A stretch of DNA of 42,495 nucleotides from positions 1 to 42,495 of the forward strand of contig CALMYQ010000037.1 of NCBI GenBank assembly GCA_937873655.1, in the 5' to 3' direction. A program made the translations under genes and the position numbers. Under the pieces are notes generated by a model. It was not told the origin of the DNA, ran no database searches, and saw nothing but the letters and a program-made list of their open reading frames with translations. Origin of the DNA: an uncultured Lewinella sp. (GTDB lineage Bacteria > Bacteroidota > Bacteroidia > Chitinophagales > Saprospiraceae). Below are positions 8,289 through 15,197 of the stretch, piece after piece. Position 1 is the first letter of the stretch, and the number at the start of each line of letters is the position of its first letter.

Positions 8289-9023
8289 ATGCTGAGAACA
8301 GAAGACATTGCGAAAGGTTTTGGGGCAAAAAAAGTGCTGCGGGGCATTTCCATGGAAGCGCCTGAGCGGGAGGTGTTTTGCATCCTTGGGCGGTCGGGTT
8401 GCGGGAAGACGACCTTGCTGAAATGTCTGGCGGGGCTGGAGCATCCGGATGCGGGCAGGGTAATGCTTGACGAAACCGATATCACCGGTGCGCCGCCGCA
8501 GCAACGGGATATTCTGTACCTGTACCAGGAGCCGCTCCTGTTTCCGCACCTGAGCGTTTTTGAGAACATCGCCTTCGGTCTGCGCATACGAAAAAGACCG
8601 GAAGCGGAGATCCGGGAGCGCGCTGACAAATTGCTGGAAGAGCTGGAATTGTCGGGCGAGGGCGAAAAGGCGCCTCATCAATTATCGGGCGGGCAGCGTC
8701 AGCGGGTGGCCTTCGGCCGGGCGATCATCGTCCAACCCAAGGTATTGCTGCTCGATGAGCCGTTCAGCAACCTCGATGCGCAAACGCGCGCCAATATGCA
8801 GGTCCTTTTCCGCAAGCTGGCCTCAAGGCACCGGATCACCAGCATTTTTGTCACCCACGATATCCGGGAAGCGCTGACGGTGGGAGACCGTTTCGGTTTC
8901 ATGGACGGCGGGACCCTGGAGAACTTTCCTGAGCGGGAAGCCTTTATTAAAGACAGGCGGTCCGGCGCGCGGGAGGAATTTGATTTTTGGAATAATCTCT
9001 TTGATCATGGAAAACAAGACTAA
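8289..9023 (+). CDS. ynjD-like: ABC transporter ATP-binding protein, YnjD family (COG4136)
   Basis: This 244-residue ATPase powers the importer. Visible motifs are Walker A GRSGCGKTT (34-42), Q-loop Gln80, signature LSGGQRQR (132-139), Walker B VLLLDEP (152-158), D-loop NLDA (161-164) and switch His190. The ATG at 8289 is chosen because the family's first strand starts right there; the frame upstream reads through repeat DNA containing the palindrome. No extra C-terminal regulatory domain is present. Its 3' end overlaps the radical SAM gene by 17 bases, so the two are almost surely co-translated. All motifs are intact, so the transporter should be active. Confidence 0.93.
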   Translation: MLRTEDIAKGFGAKKVLRGISMEAPEREVFCILGRSGCGKTTLLKCLAGLEHPDAGRVMLDETDITGAPPQQRDILYLYQEPLLFPHLSVFENIAFGLRIRKRPEAEIRERADKLLEELELSGEGEKAPHQLSGGQRQRVAFGRAIIVQPKVLLLDEPFSNLDAQTRANMQVLFRKLASRHRITSIFVTHDIREALTVGDRFGFMDGGTLENFPEREAFIKDRRSGAREEFDFWNNLFDHGKQD

Positions 9024-9972
9024 ATACGACCATTGCGAAAGCGTCTACTGGGTCTTTACCCAGGTGTGCAACGACCAATGCGACCACTGCTATAACCTGT
9101 CCGGTCCCAGGGGCGAGCGCATTAGCGAGGAGGATTGCCTGGCAATCATCGGCAACCTGCCCGCCGTCATCGACAGGATCATCCTGTCGGGCGGAGAGCC
9201 GCTGGCCGAGCGCAAAAAGCTCTATCTTATCCTGGATGCGCTGAAAGAACGCTACGGCGACCGCACCCAGATCATGCTGCAAACCAACGGCGACCTGCTG
9301 ACCGGTGAGATCCTGGATACCCTGATCGAAAAGGGCGTTACCCGGTTCGATATCGCCAGCATCGACCGGTTTCACAAGGCCCAGGGCGCCCGTCTGATGG
9401 AGCTGGCCGAGTTGTTCGACAGCCGCGGCGTGGACGGCGATGAAAAAGACCCGCTCGTTGAAAAGGACAATTACCTGCAAAAGGGCCGGCTGACCTGGGG
9501 CTTCTGGGGCGCCACCGAGGATATGTGGCTCGGCGGCAACTGGGCCCGCGGGCGCGCCATGGAAAAGGACATCTGGCTCCGGGATCCCAACCACAATTTT
9601 TGCGCAATCCTCTCCGGAGCCGTCGGGTTCCTCAACGGCGGCGACAGCATCCCGCAGGAGATCAGCATCCAGCTCTGGGCCGTCAACCCCTGTTGCCCGG
9701 GCACCAAGGAAGCCATGGGCGACGCCCGAACGGAAAAAGTGGCCGACGTACTGGCGCGCGTAGCGGAATCGCCCGTTTTTCAGATGCTCGACCTGGGCGA
9801 CCCTTACCGGATGGGCGAGCGCGTCGGCGTCAGCGAGGAGTATGCCCGCAAGCGGTGCGCCGAGCTGGGCAACGTCTGCCTGTGGTGCGATGAATTCTTC
9901 GAGCGCTTCTATGATATCCGGTCGCTCGAACCCAGGGCCGAAGAAGGGTACTTCAAATTGCCGGTCGTTTGA
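9007..9972 (+). CDS. Radical SAM protein with Cys-rich (SPASM-like) C-terminal part
   Basis: This 321-residue enzyme has the radical SAM cluster motif CNDQCDHC (Cys21, Cys25, Cys28) and the SAM-binding SGGEP (61-65), followed by a QTNGDLLTGEIL strand-helix. After the core come further cysteines: Cys199, the pair Cys229-Cys230 (VNPCCPGTK) and Cys284, Cys291, Cys294 (RKRCAELGNVCLWC). This layout suggests at least one auxiliary iron-sulfur cluster, as in SPASM or twitch domains, though the spacing is not the textbook one. The ATG at 9007 overlaps the ATPase gene by 17 bases; an upstream frame start would only add hydrophobic residues before the core. Its position as the last gene of a receptor/ABC row suggests it acts on, or makes, something linked to the imported compound. 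I cannot name the reaction. The enzyme class is certain; the function is unknown. Confidence 0.9.
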   Translation: MENKTKYDHCESVYWVFTQVCNDQCDHCYNLSGPRGERISEEDCLAIIGNLPAVIDRIILSGGEPLAERKKLYLILDALKERYGDRTQIMLQTNGDLLTGEILDTLIEKGVTRFDIASIDRFHKAQGARLMELAELFDSRGVDGDEKDPLVEKDNYLQKGRLTWGFWGATEDMWLGGNWARGRAMEKDIWLRDPNHNFCAILSGAVGFLNGGDSIPQEISIQLWAVNPCCPGTKEAMGDARTEKVADVLARVAESPVFQMLDLGDPYRMGERVGVSEEYARKRCAELGNVCLWCDEFFERFYDIRSLEPRAEEGYFKLPVV

Positions 9973-9986
9973 CCCGGAAATGAAAA

Positions 9987-10012
9987 CCCCCTGAAGTTGC
10001 GGCTCCAGGGGG
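9987..10012 (-). terminator. Intrinsic terminator of the cohesin/dockerin operon
   Basis: CCCCCTG (9987-9993) pairs with CAGGGGG (10006-10012). Read on the - strand the stem is followed by TTTTCA, so it ends the transcript of the gene at 10051-10638. On the + strand no T-run follows, so a stop for the radical SAM operon is less clear. Confidence 0.7.
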
Positions 10013-10050
10013 GCTCCGAAAGTTAGGTTAAATAAATATTCCTGATTGCC

Positions 10051-10638
10051 TTAGTTGACGTTGCCTATTTTGATGCCCGTCCAATTGAATGTATTGGCGC
10101 CGGCATTCAGTTGTACCGGGAAATAATTACCTGATAATTCCGGCAGCGGGTTATTCGGGTTTTGCGGGATCCATCCTTGCGGGATGAAACGCCAGGAGCC
10201 TATCGCGTCGCCATCCGGAAAATTGGTATCGATGCCCAGTATCATCCTGCGCATGAGCGCGATATCATAGGTTGTGATCGTGCCGGAGTGATTGACATCC
10301 GCCCCAAGGTATGAGACAGGGCTGGAGAATTGCGCTACCCCCAGGACATGCCGGGCAACCAGCACGGCGTCAAAGGTAGAGATGTATTCCAGCGGGCTGC
10401 CGGATTTCTTCAGGTAAAGCCGGTATTCGCCGGGTTGCAGGCCTGTAAAGGCGTATTGCCCGTTAGCCCCGGTCGTGACCATGTCAACGGTATTGTCCTG
10501 GGCATCCCTTAATTCCACCTCAACGCCTTCCATGTCAGCGGCATCGATGCTTGAAGCGATGGTTCCGTTGAGATCAGCCTGCTGGGCAGCGAGGCTGCCT
10601 GCGAACAGGGTTATGATGAAGATCCAATATTTTTTCAT
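10051..10638 (-). CDS. Small secreted protein with SdrD/Cna-B-like and dockerin-like domains
   Basis: This 195-residue exported protein begins at the ATG whose product starts MKKYWIFIITLFAGSLAAQ, a clear signal peptide. A Cna-B/SdrD-like beta-sandwich (about 22-80) shows ANGQYAFTGLQPGEYRLYL. A dockerin-like pair follows: a degenerate first segment STFDAVLVARHVLG (87-100) and a calcium-loop segment ADVNHSGTITTYDIALMRRM (113-132), with acidic or polar ligands at 114, 116, 118 and 125. The last 60 residues (SWRFIPQGWIPQNP and onward) are typical of what follows such dockerins in Saprospiraceae proteins. No T9SS sorting domain is visible, unlike its upstream neighbour. It is 41 bases downstream of the cohesin gene and shares its promoter, so it may be the dockerin partner of that protein. 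Pairing is an inference. Confidence 0.85.
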   Translation of the reverse strand: MKKYWIFIITLFAGSLAAQQADLNGTIASSIDAADMEGVEVELRDAQDNTVDMVTTGANGQYAFTGLQPGEYRLYLKKSGSPLEYISTFDAVLVARHVLGVAQFSSPVSYLGADVNHSGTITTYDIALMRRMILGIDTNFPDGDAIGSWRFIPQGWIPQNPNNPLPELSGNYFPVQLNAGANTFNWTGIKIGNVN

Positions 10639-10679
10639 GATATTCTGATTTAAGTTGTTGGGAAAAGAGAGCGAGCGCA

Positions 10680-13394
10680 TTATTGTTTTGCGATTTTCAG
10701 GTTAAGGGTTCCTTCATCCGTCAGCAGGCGCAGGATGTAGATGCCGCGGGGCAGCGATTTCAGGTCGATGCTGCCCTGGTTGAGCGCAACGTTCACCTGC
10801 CTGCCGGCTGCATCGTGGGCGATAACCTGGTTGATGCGGATGCCGTCGGTTTGCAGGTACAGGACGTCGTACGCCGGTACGGGGAAGGCTTTGATCCTGG
10901 AGGCCAGTTCCGGTTCATTGACGCCGTTGACCCCGGTGACCGTGCTGGTGGTGGTGAGTTCCTCTACCGGGATCAGCTCTTCAAGGTTGTTGATGACAAC
11001 GGCGTTTTCAATCTCCATGGTCAATTCTTCGGTGGTTCCCCGGAAGATGACGTCTTCAATGGTCACGTGCAGTTCGCCGATCTTGCCCATGCCCGTGGCG
11101 GGTTGTCCGTCGATCCTGGTGACGGCGATATGGATGCGGTGGTGGTCGGGGTCATTTCGGTAGAAGGTGATCATGGATTGGTTCTGCACGCCGATCCAGG
11201 AATTGCCGAAGGTGGCAAACGGGCTGCCGGGAACGATAAACGCGGGATCGTAGACGATGGTAAACGCCACGCCGTATACTTCGTTGGTCGGGGCGTCGGA
11301 GGCGCCCAGGATGATATTGAAAGTTGCCGGCTGACCGGAGGATACCTGCGCCGGTTCGACATAGATCGGGCTGGTGATATTGGTAGCGGCGTAGGGCAAT
11401 CCTGCGGGGCGCTGCACTTCGCCGTCGTCCGGTCCGTTGGGTACAAGGTTGGATTCTTCGGCCCAGTTGAGGTTGAGCGCCAGGGTATCCGCCGCATTGA
11501 CGGCGCCGTTACCGTCGGCGTCGATGTGCATGTAATTGACGTTGCTGTTGGGGGTGGATTGCGCCCAGGGTGTGGCGGGCTGGCTCATCCAGTCGAGGGT
11601 AGCGCCCGTTCTTGGGGGGCCGGTCTCTCCAAATGCCAGGCCGATGGGCAGCAGGTCGTATTGGTTGACAACGCCGTTGTGATCGGTATCGCCCGGCCAG
11701 ACCCGGTTGGGATCGCCGTTGATGTCCACCCAGCCGTTGCCGATCGTTACGGGTACGAGCTGGCCGTTGCCGTTGGAAGCTTCAATGATCACCGGCGAAC
11801 TCGTGAAGGCAACCGGCGTCAATCCGTCGCCGGTGGCTGTAAAGCACAGCTCGAACAGGGTGGAGGCGCCCGGCAGGGTTACCCCCTGGGTGCTGTTGCT
11901 GAGCCAGGAGAACCGGAGTTCGCCGTTCTGGAAGGTCGGGTATCCGAAATTGAAGTTGGTATTTGACAGGTCCGGCAGGTTCAGGCTTTGAATGCCGGTC
12001 AGCAGCAGTTGGGCCGGGTCCCAGTTGATGGTAAACTGCAGGGAAGCGATATTGTCAAAATTCGAAGCGGTGACCGGTATGCAGACCTGTTCATTGGTTT
12101 GGGCGTAACCCTGGCCGATGGAAAGGGTCGGTCCGCTGCCGCTGGTCGGGCTGCAATCGGGGGTGATGTTGCCGGAGGTATAGGTTTTTCCGTCCTGGTC
12201 GGTGACGGTAACCGAGTAGGCGTTGTTTTGCGAACCGGAGACGGTACTGGCAAAATTGGTTTGTTCGGAAAATCCGGTGCTCCAGTTGAACGTGAAAGGC
12301 GGCGTGCCGTTCCAGACCGCGCAGGTAATATTCACGGCAACCGAATCGGGTTGTATGGTATTGCAATCATAGGTAATGCCTGCGATGAGTGACCCCGGGG
12401 CGCCGTCGCAGTCCGGCACAATGGGGTCTGGGGTATAGGTACAACCGTTGGCGTCGGTGATGGTCACATTGAAGGTGAAGGGCAGGGTAGCTGTCGTGGA
12501 GCTGACCTCGTCGGTTGTATCCCGTTTGCCGGTGTTCCATTCAAAGATAAAGGGCGCCTGTCCGCCTGACCAGACGATGGTGGACGCGGTGACTACCGTG
12601 GAGTCCGGAAAAATCTGGCAACTGTAGTTGCTGCCGGTCAGGAAACCGGGTTGGGCGGCCAGGACGAACAAACCGCGCGTGGTTTTGCCGTTCTGGTCGG
12701 TGACCGTGACCTGGTAAACACCCAGCGGAACATCGGAAATGTCCTGGGTGGTATTGGCATAGCTGTCCGGACCGGTCCAGGCATAGGCATACGGCACGCT
12801 TCCGCCGGTCGATTCGACATCGATATTACCGGAGGTTGAGCTGCATAGCGCTGAAGGGGTTGCGCAGGCCGATGAGAATGCCGGATTGCTGAGCGAACTG
12901 CCGGTAGTGACGGCGCCGCTGAGCAACGCCGCCGAAATGAGCGCGCTCCCGGGACTGAGCGCGATGATTTCAACCGGTACGGGGTCGTTCGCAAAATCCA
13001 CACCGGTTTCCTGGCCGGAATCGGAGGTGGCGTTGAAACAAATGGAGAACAGGACCGAGTCGTCGGCCAGACCGACCGGGTTGGCCTGGGATTCGTTCCA
13101 TGAAAACCGCAACTCGCCGGGCGCCTGGGTGGCAAAGTTGTTGGCGGTGAGGTTGGGCAATCCCAGGTTGTCAGCATGGGTGTAGGTCAATACGTCGGCA
13201 TCCCAGGTAATGGTGAACTGCATGCCGGCGATATCTGCGAACCCGCGGGCGGTGACGTCAAGACAAACTTCCGAGCCGGGCTGGGCGACCTCGGAACCGA
13301 TCGACAGGGAGAAGCAATTGCTCCCGCCTTGCCCCCAGGTGTTTGAAAAGGCTGCAAAGAAGAAGATAATCGCTAGTAGAAAGGCTTTTTTCAT
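10680..13394 (-). CDS. T9SS-secreted protein with cohesin domains, SprB-like repeats and a dockerin
   Basis: This 904-residue exported protein has a signal peptide at 1-21 (ending NTWGQ), chosen over an upstream in-frame start. Cohesin 1 is at about 27-160 and cohesin 2 at about 422-560, sharing patterns such as MQFTITWDADVLTY / LQFTINWDPAQLLL and GELRFSW. Three SprB-like repeats lie between them (about 190-235, 268-318, 355-405, with YQVTVTDQNGKT-type ends). A dockerin pair follows (DTDHNGVVNQYD at 569-580 and DADGNGAVNAAD at 625-636, the loops split by about 45 residues). A third cohesin-like domain covers about 676-810. The type A sorting domain (about 833-904) ends GIYILRLLTDEGTLNLKIAKQ minus its last residues, anchoring the protein at the cell surface via T9SS. 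Holding both cohesins and a dockerin, it could bind the product of the next gene or itself. No enzyme domain is present. Confidence 0.88.
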   Translation of the reverse strand: MKKAFLLAIIFFFAAFSNTWGQGGSNCFSLSIGSEVAQPGSEVCLDVTARGFADIAGMQFTITWDADVLTYTHADNLGLPNLTANNFATQAPGELRFSWNESQANPVGLADDSVLFSICFNATSDSGQETGVDFANDPVPVEIIALSPGSALISAALLSGAVTTGSSLSNPAFSSACATPSALCSSTSGNIDVESTGGSVPYAYAWTGPDSYANTTQDISDVPLGVYQVTVTDQNGKTTRGLFVLAAQPGFLTGSNYSCQIFPDSTVVTASTIVWSGGQAPFIFEWNTGKRDTTDEVSSTTATLPFTFNVTITDANGCTYTPDPIVPDCDGAPGSLIAGITYDCNTIQPDSVAVNITCAVWNGTPPFTFNWSTGFSEQTNFASTVSGSQNNAYSVTVTDQDGKTYTSGNITPDCSPTSGSGPTLSIGQGYAQTNEQVCIPVTASNFDNIASLQFTINWDPAQLLLTGIQSLNLPDLSNTNFNFGYPTFQNGELRFSWLSNSTQGVTLPGASTLFELCFTATGDGLTPVAFTSSPVIIEASNGNGQLVPVTIGNGWVDINGDPNRVWPGDTDHNGVVNQYDLLPIGLAFGETGPPRTGATLDWMSQPATPWAQSTPNSNVNYMHIDADGNGAVNAADTLALNLNWAEESNLVPNGPDDGEVQRPAGLPYAATNITSPIYVEPAQVSSGQPATFNIILGASDAPTNEVYGVAFTIVYDPAFIVPGSPFATFGNSWIGVQNQSMITFYRNDPDHHRIHIAVTRIDGQPATGMGKIGELHVTIEDVIFRGTTEELTMEIENAVVINNLEELIPVEELTTTSTVTGVNGVNEPELASRIKAFPVPAYDVLYLQTDGIRINQVIAHDAAGRQVNVALNQGSIDLKSLPRGIYILRLLTDEGTLNLKIAKQ

Positions 13395-13436
13395 GATTAT
13401 TTTTTTAATGTTATGGGAGTTATGATTTGAACGATA

Positions 13437-13467
13437 CAAAAGTAGGCCCGCTGTTGGTCTTGGGAAA
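13437..13467 (-). promoter_or_regulatory. Promoter of the cohesin/dockerin operon
   Basis: On the - strand TTTC (13467-13464), a 19-base spacer and TACTTTTG (13444-13437) fit the Bacteroidota promoter; the -7 element is perfect and the -33 has one mismatch. The untranslated leader would be about 35 bases. The rest of the AT-rich divergent region up to 13592 presumably also serves the gene at 13593, but I see no clean match there. Confidence 0.6.
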
Positions 13468-13592
13468 GTACATTATTTTTAAATTATAAATGCAAAATGT
13501 AAAATTTTAAATTTAAAGCTTTGATAAACAGAAATATAGAGTTATTGATATAGATTTTTGTAAATTAGCGGGCTATTATCAGAATCAGAAAA

Positions 13593-15080
13593 ATGGAAAA
13601 ATCCCTGCTGGTGAGGAGCCTGAAGGGCCTTTCGGCCGCCGAATTGAGCAGATTCGGCGAATTTGTGCATTCTCCTTATTTCAATAAAAGAGAAGATCTG
13701 AACCGCCTTTGCGCCTGTTTGCTGGCTTTCGGACCTGCCTTTGAAGACCCGGGCCTGGAGAAGAAGCAGTTTTACCGCACCGTATTCGGCGCCGCGGAAT
13801 ACCGGGAACTGCCGTTCAATAATCTTATTTCCGACCTGCTGAAATTGTTGTATGAATTTGTCGCCCTCGAGGAGCTGTCCGGAAAGGAAAGCCTGAAAAA
13901 AGACCTTTTGCTGGGCGGCCTGCTGGAAAGGGATATGCCCCAACAGGCCGAGCGGCAGATCAAGAGCTGGAGCCTGGTGCAGGAAAAACGGCCCCATCGC
14001 AATTTCGATTACTACTACGGCGAATACCGCCGGTTCGAGCAACAGGATCGCCTCAACCTGGGCAAAGGCAAACGCGGGTACGACGAAAGCCTCCAACAGG
14101 CCAGCGACCACCTCGACCGGTATTACGTAGCCAACAAGCTCCGCATCGCCTGCGACATGACCAGCCGCAACGCCGTCGTGCAGGCCGGATACGAATGCCA
14201 CCACCTGGACCTGATCCAGAACATGGCCCTCCGGGACAGCAGCGGCCTGCAGGAAGACCCCGCTTTTCAGGTATACGCCAAAACGCTGGACATGCTGCGC
14301 GGCGCCGACAGCTCCCGGGATTTCCAGGAACTCAAACACCTCCTGATCGAAAAAGGCGGCCAATTCCCCCGGTGGGAGCTGCGGACCCTCTACAATTACG
14401 CCCTCAATTTTTGCGTTCGCCAGATCAATTCAGGCCGGACCGACTATTACCGCGAGATCTGGGATCTGTACCAGGCCCTGCTCAAGGAAAATATCCTCTT
14501 CACCGAAGGACACCTGACGCAATGGACCTATATCAACATCATCACGGCCGGCATCCGGCTCCAGGAATACGACTGGACCGAAGCCTTCATCCATGCCTAC
14601 AAAGACTATCTGCTGCCGGAGGAACAGTACAACGTCTATACCTATAACCTGGCCGCGCTGTACTTCGAACGCAAGGATTACGGGCTCGCGCTCCAAACCC
14701 TCCACGACGTGGAATTCACAGACGCCTTCTATCACCTCGCCGCCAAGATTATCCAGCTCAAGAGCTATTACGAGTTGGAAGAGACCGAAGCCTTTTTCTC
14801 CCTGGCCGAAGCCAGCCGCAAATTCCTGAGCCGCAACCGGCAGTTGTCCGAATACCAGAAACGCTCAAATGAGGCCTTCCTGCGCCTGGCCCGCCGCCTG
14901 TACGAGATCCGCCTCCGGTCCGGGCTGATGCCCCGGTCGGTTTTTGCCGCCCAGGTGGAGGGGTTCCGCAAAAAGCTGGATGAGGTCATGGCCGTAGCCA
15001 ACAAAGACTGGCTCGAACAGGCTGCCGACCGGTTGATCCAACAAAAAAAGGGACCATCCGAAGCGCTTTCGCCTGAATAG
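13593..15080 (+). CDS. Cytoplasmic all-helical (TPR-like) protein of unknown function
   Basis: This 495-residue protein has no signal peptide or membrane segment and is predicted to be almost wholly helical, with paired-helix patterns such as YNVYTYNLAALYFERKDYGL in the C-terminal half that resemble TPR repeats (about 310-430). The N-terminus (MEKSLLVRSLKGLSAAELSRF-like) continues with FGEFVHSPYFNKREDL, a pattern I associate with hypothetical proteins of Saprospiraceae-type genomes. It is a single gene transcribed away from the cohesin operon. Its last 11 codons (KKGPSEALSPE) overlap the intrinsic terminator of the convergent giant gene at 15198-19178, so the C-terminal tail may be shaped by the terminator sequence. 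Role unknown; a scaffold function is possible for such folds. Confidence 0.87.
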   Translation: MEKSLLVRSLKGLSAAELSRFGEFVHSPYFNKREDLNRLCACLLAFGPAFEDPGLEKKQFYRTVFGAAEYRELPFNNLISDLLKLLYEFVALEELSGKESLKKDLLLGGLLERDMPQQAERQIKSWSLVQEKRPHRNFDYYYGEYRRFEQQDRLNLGKGKRGYDESLQQASDHLDRYYVANKLRIACDMTSRNAVVQAGYECHHLDLIQNMALRDSSGLQEDPAFQVYAKTLDMLRGADSSRDFQELKHLLIEKGGQFPRWELRTLYNYALNFCVRQINSGRTDYYREIWDLYQALLKENILFTEGHLTQWTYINIITAGIRLQEYDWTEAFIHAYKDYLLPEEQYNVYTYNLAALYFERKDYGLALQTLHDVEFTDAFYHLAAKIIQLKSYYELEETEAFFSLAEASRKFLSRNRQLSEYQKRSNEAFLRLARRLYEIRLRSGLMPRSVFAAQVEGFRKKLDEVMAVANKDWLEQAADRLIQQKKGPSEALSPE

Positions 15081-15084
15081 TCCC
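15043..15084 (-). terminator. Terminator of the giant gene at 15198-19178, inside the convergent gene
   Basis: On the - strand GGGACTATTCAGGCG (15084-15070), a 4-base loop and CGCTTCGGATGGTCCC (15065-15050) form a roughly 15-pair stem with G-U pairs and one bulged C, followed by seven T. Read on the + strand, the G-U pairs become A-C mismatches and no T-run follows, so it works leftward only. It overlaps the last 11 codons of the + strand gene. It resembles the terminator at 23858-23898. Confidence 0.7.
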
Positions 15085-15087
15085 TTC

Positions 15088-15116
15088 TCACAATTGTGAT
15101 TCCAGTAGTTGGAATC
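15088..15116. other. Palindrome and short hairpin after the stop of 13593-15080
   Basis: TCACAATTGTGA (15088-15099) is a perfect palindrome and overlaps a second hairpin, GATTCCA-GTAGT-TGGAATC (15098-15116). These may end or stabilise the + strand transcript. The T-run after them is poor (CCCCCTCTTTG), so the call is tentative. Confidence 0.35.
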
Positions 15117-15145
15117 CCCCCTCTTTGAGAAAATTTATTTTACAT

Positions 15146-15165
15146 CGACGCATCATCATGCGTCG
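15146..15165 (-). terminator. Perfect 8-pair hairpin after the giant gene at 15198
   Basis: CGACGCAT-CATC-ATGCGTCG is a perfect stem-loop 32 bases beyond the stop of the - strand gene. What follows on that strand is AT-rich (ATGTAAAATAAATTTTC) but not a clean T-run. It may be a first, weak terminator or a 3' stabiliser ahead of the stronger one at 15043-15084. Confidence 0.4.
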
Positions 15166-15197
15166 AATCGTCATAACAATTGCCGGCCGCCGCCAAA

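Noticed and set aside
1275..9972. An arsenosugar pathway suggested by the DUF2064 gene and a radical SAM gene
   Set aside because: The radical SAM protein lacks ArsS-type features, and no methyltransferase or second glycosyltransferase is present. The family label alone is not enough.
10051..13394. A true cellulosome
   Set aside because: There is no glycoside hydrolase or carbohydrate-binding module in the operon. Only the binding modules are present.
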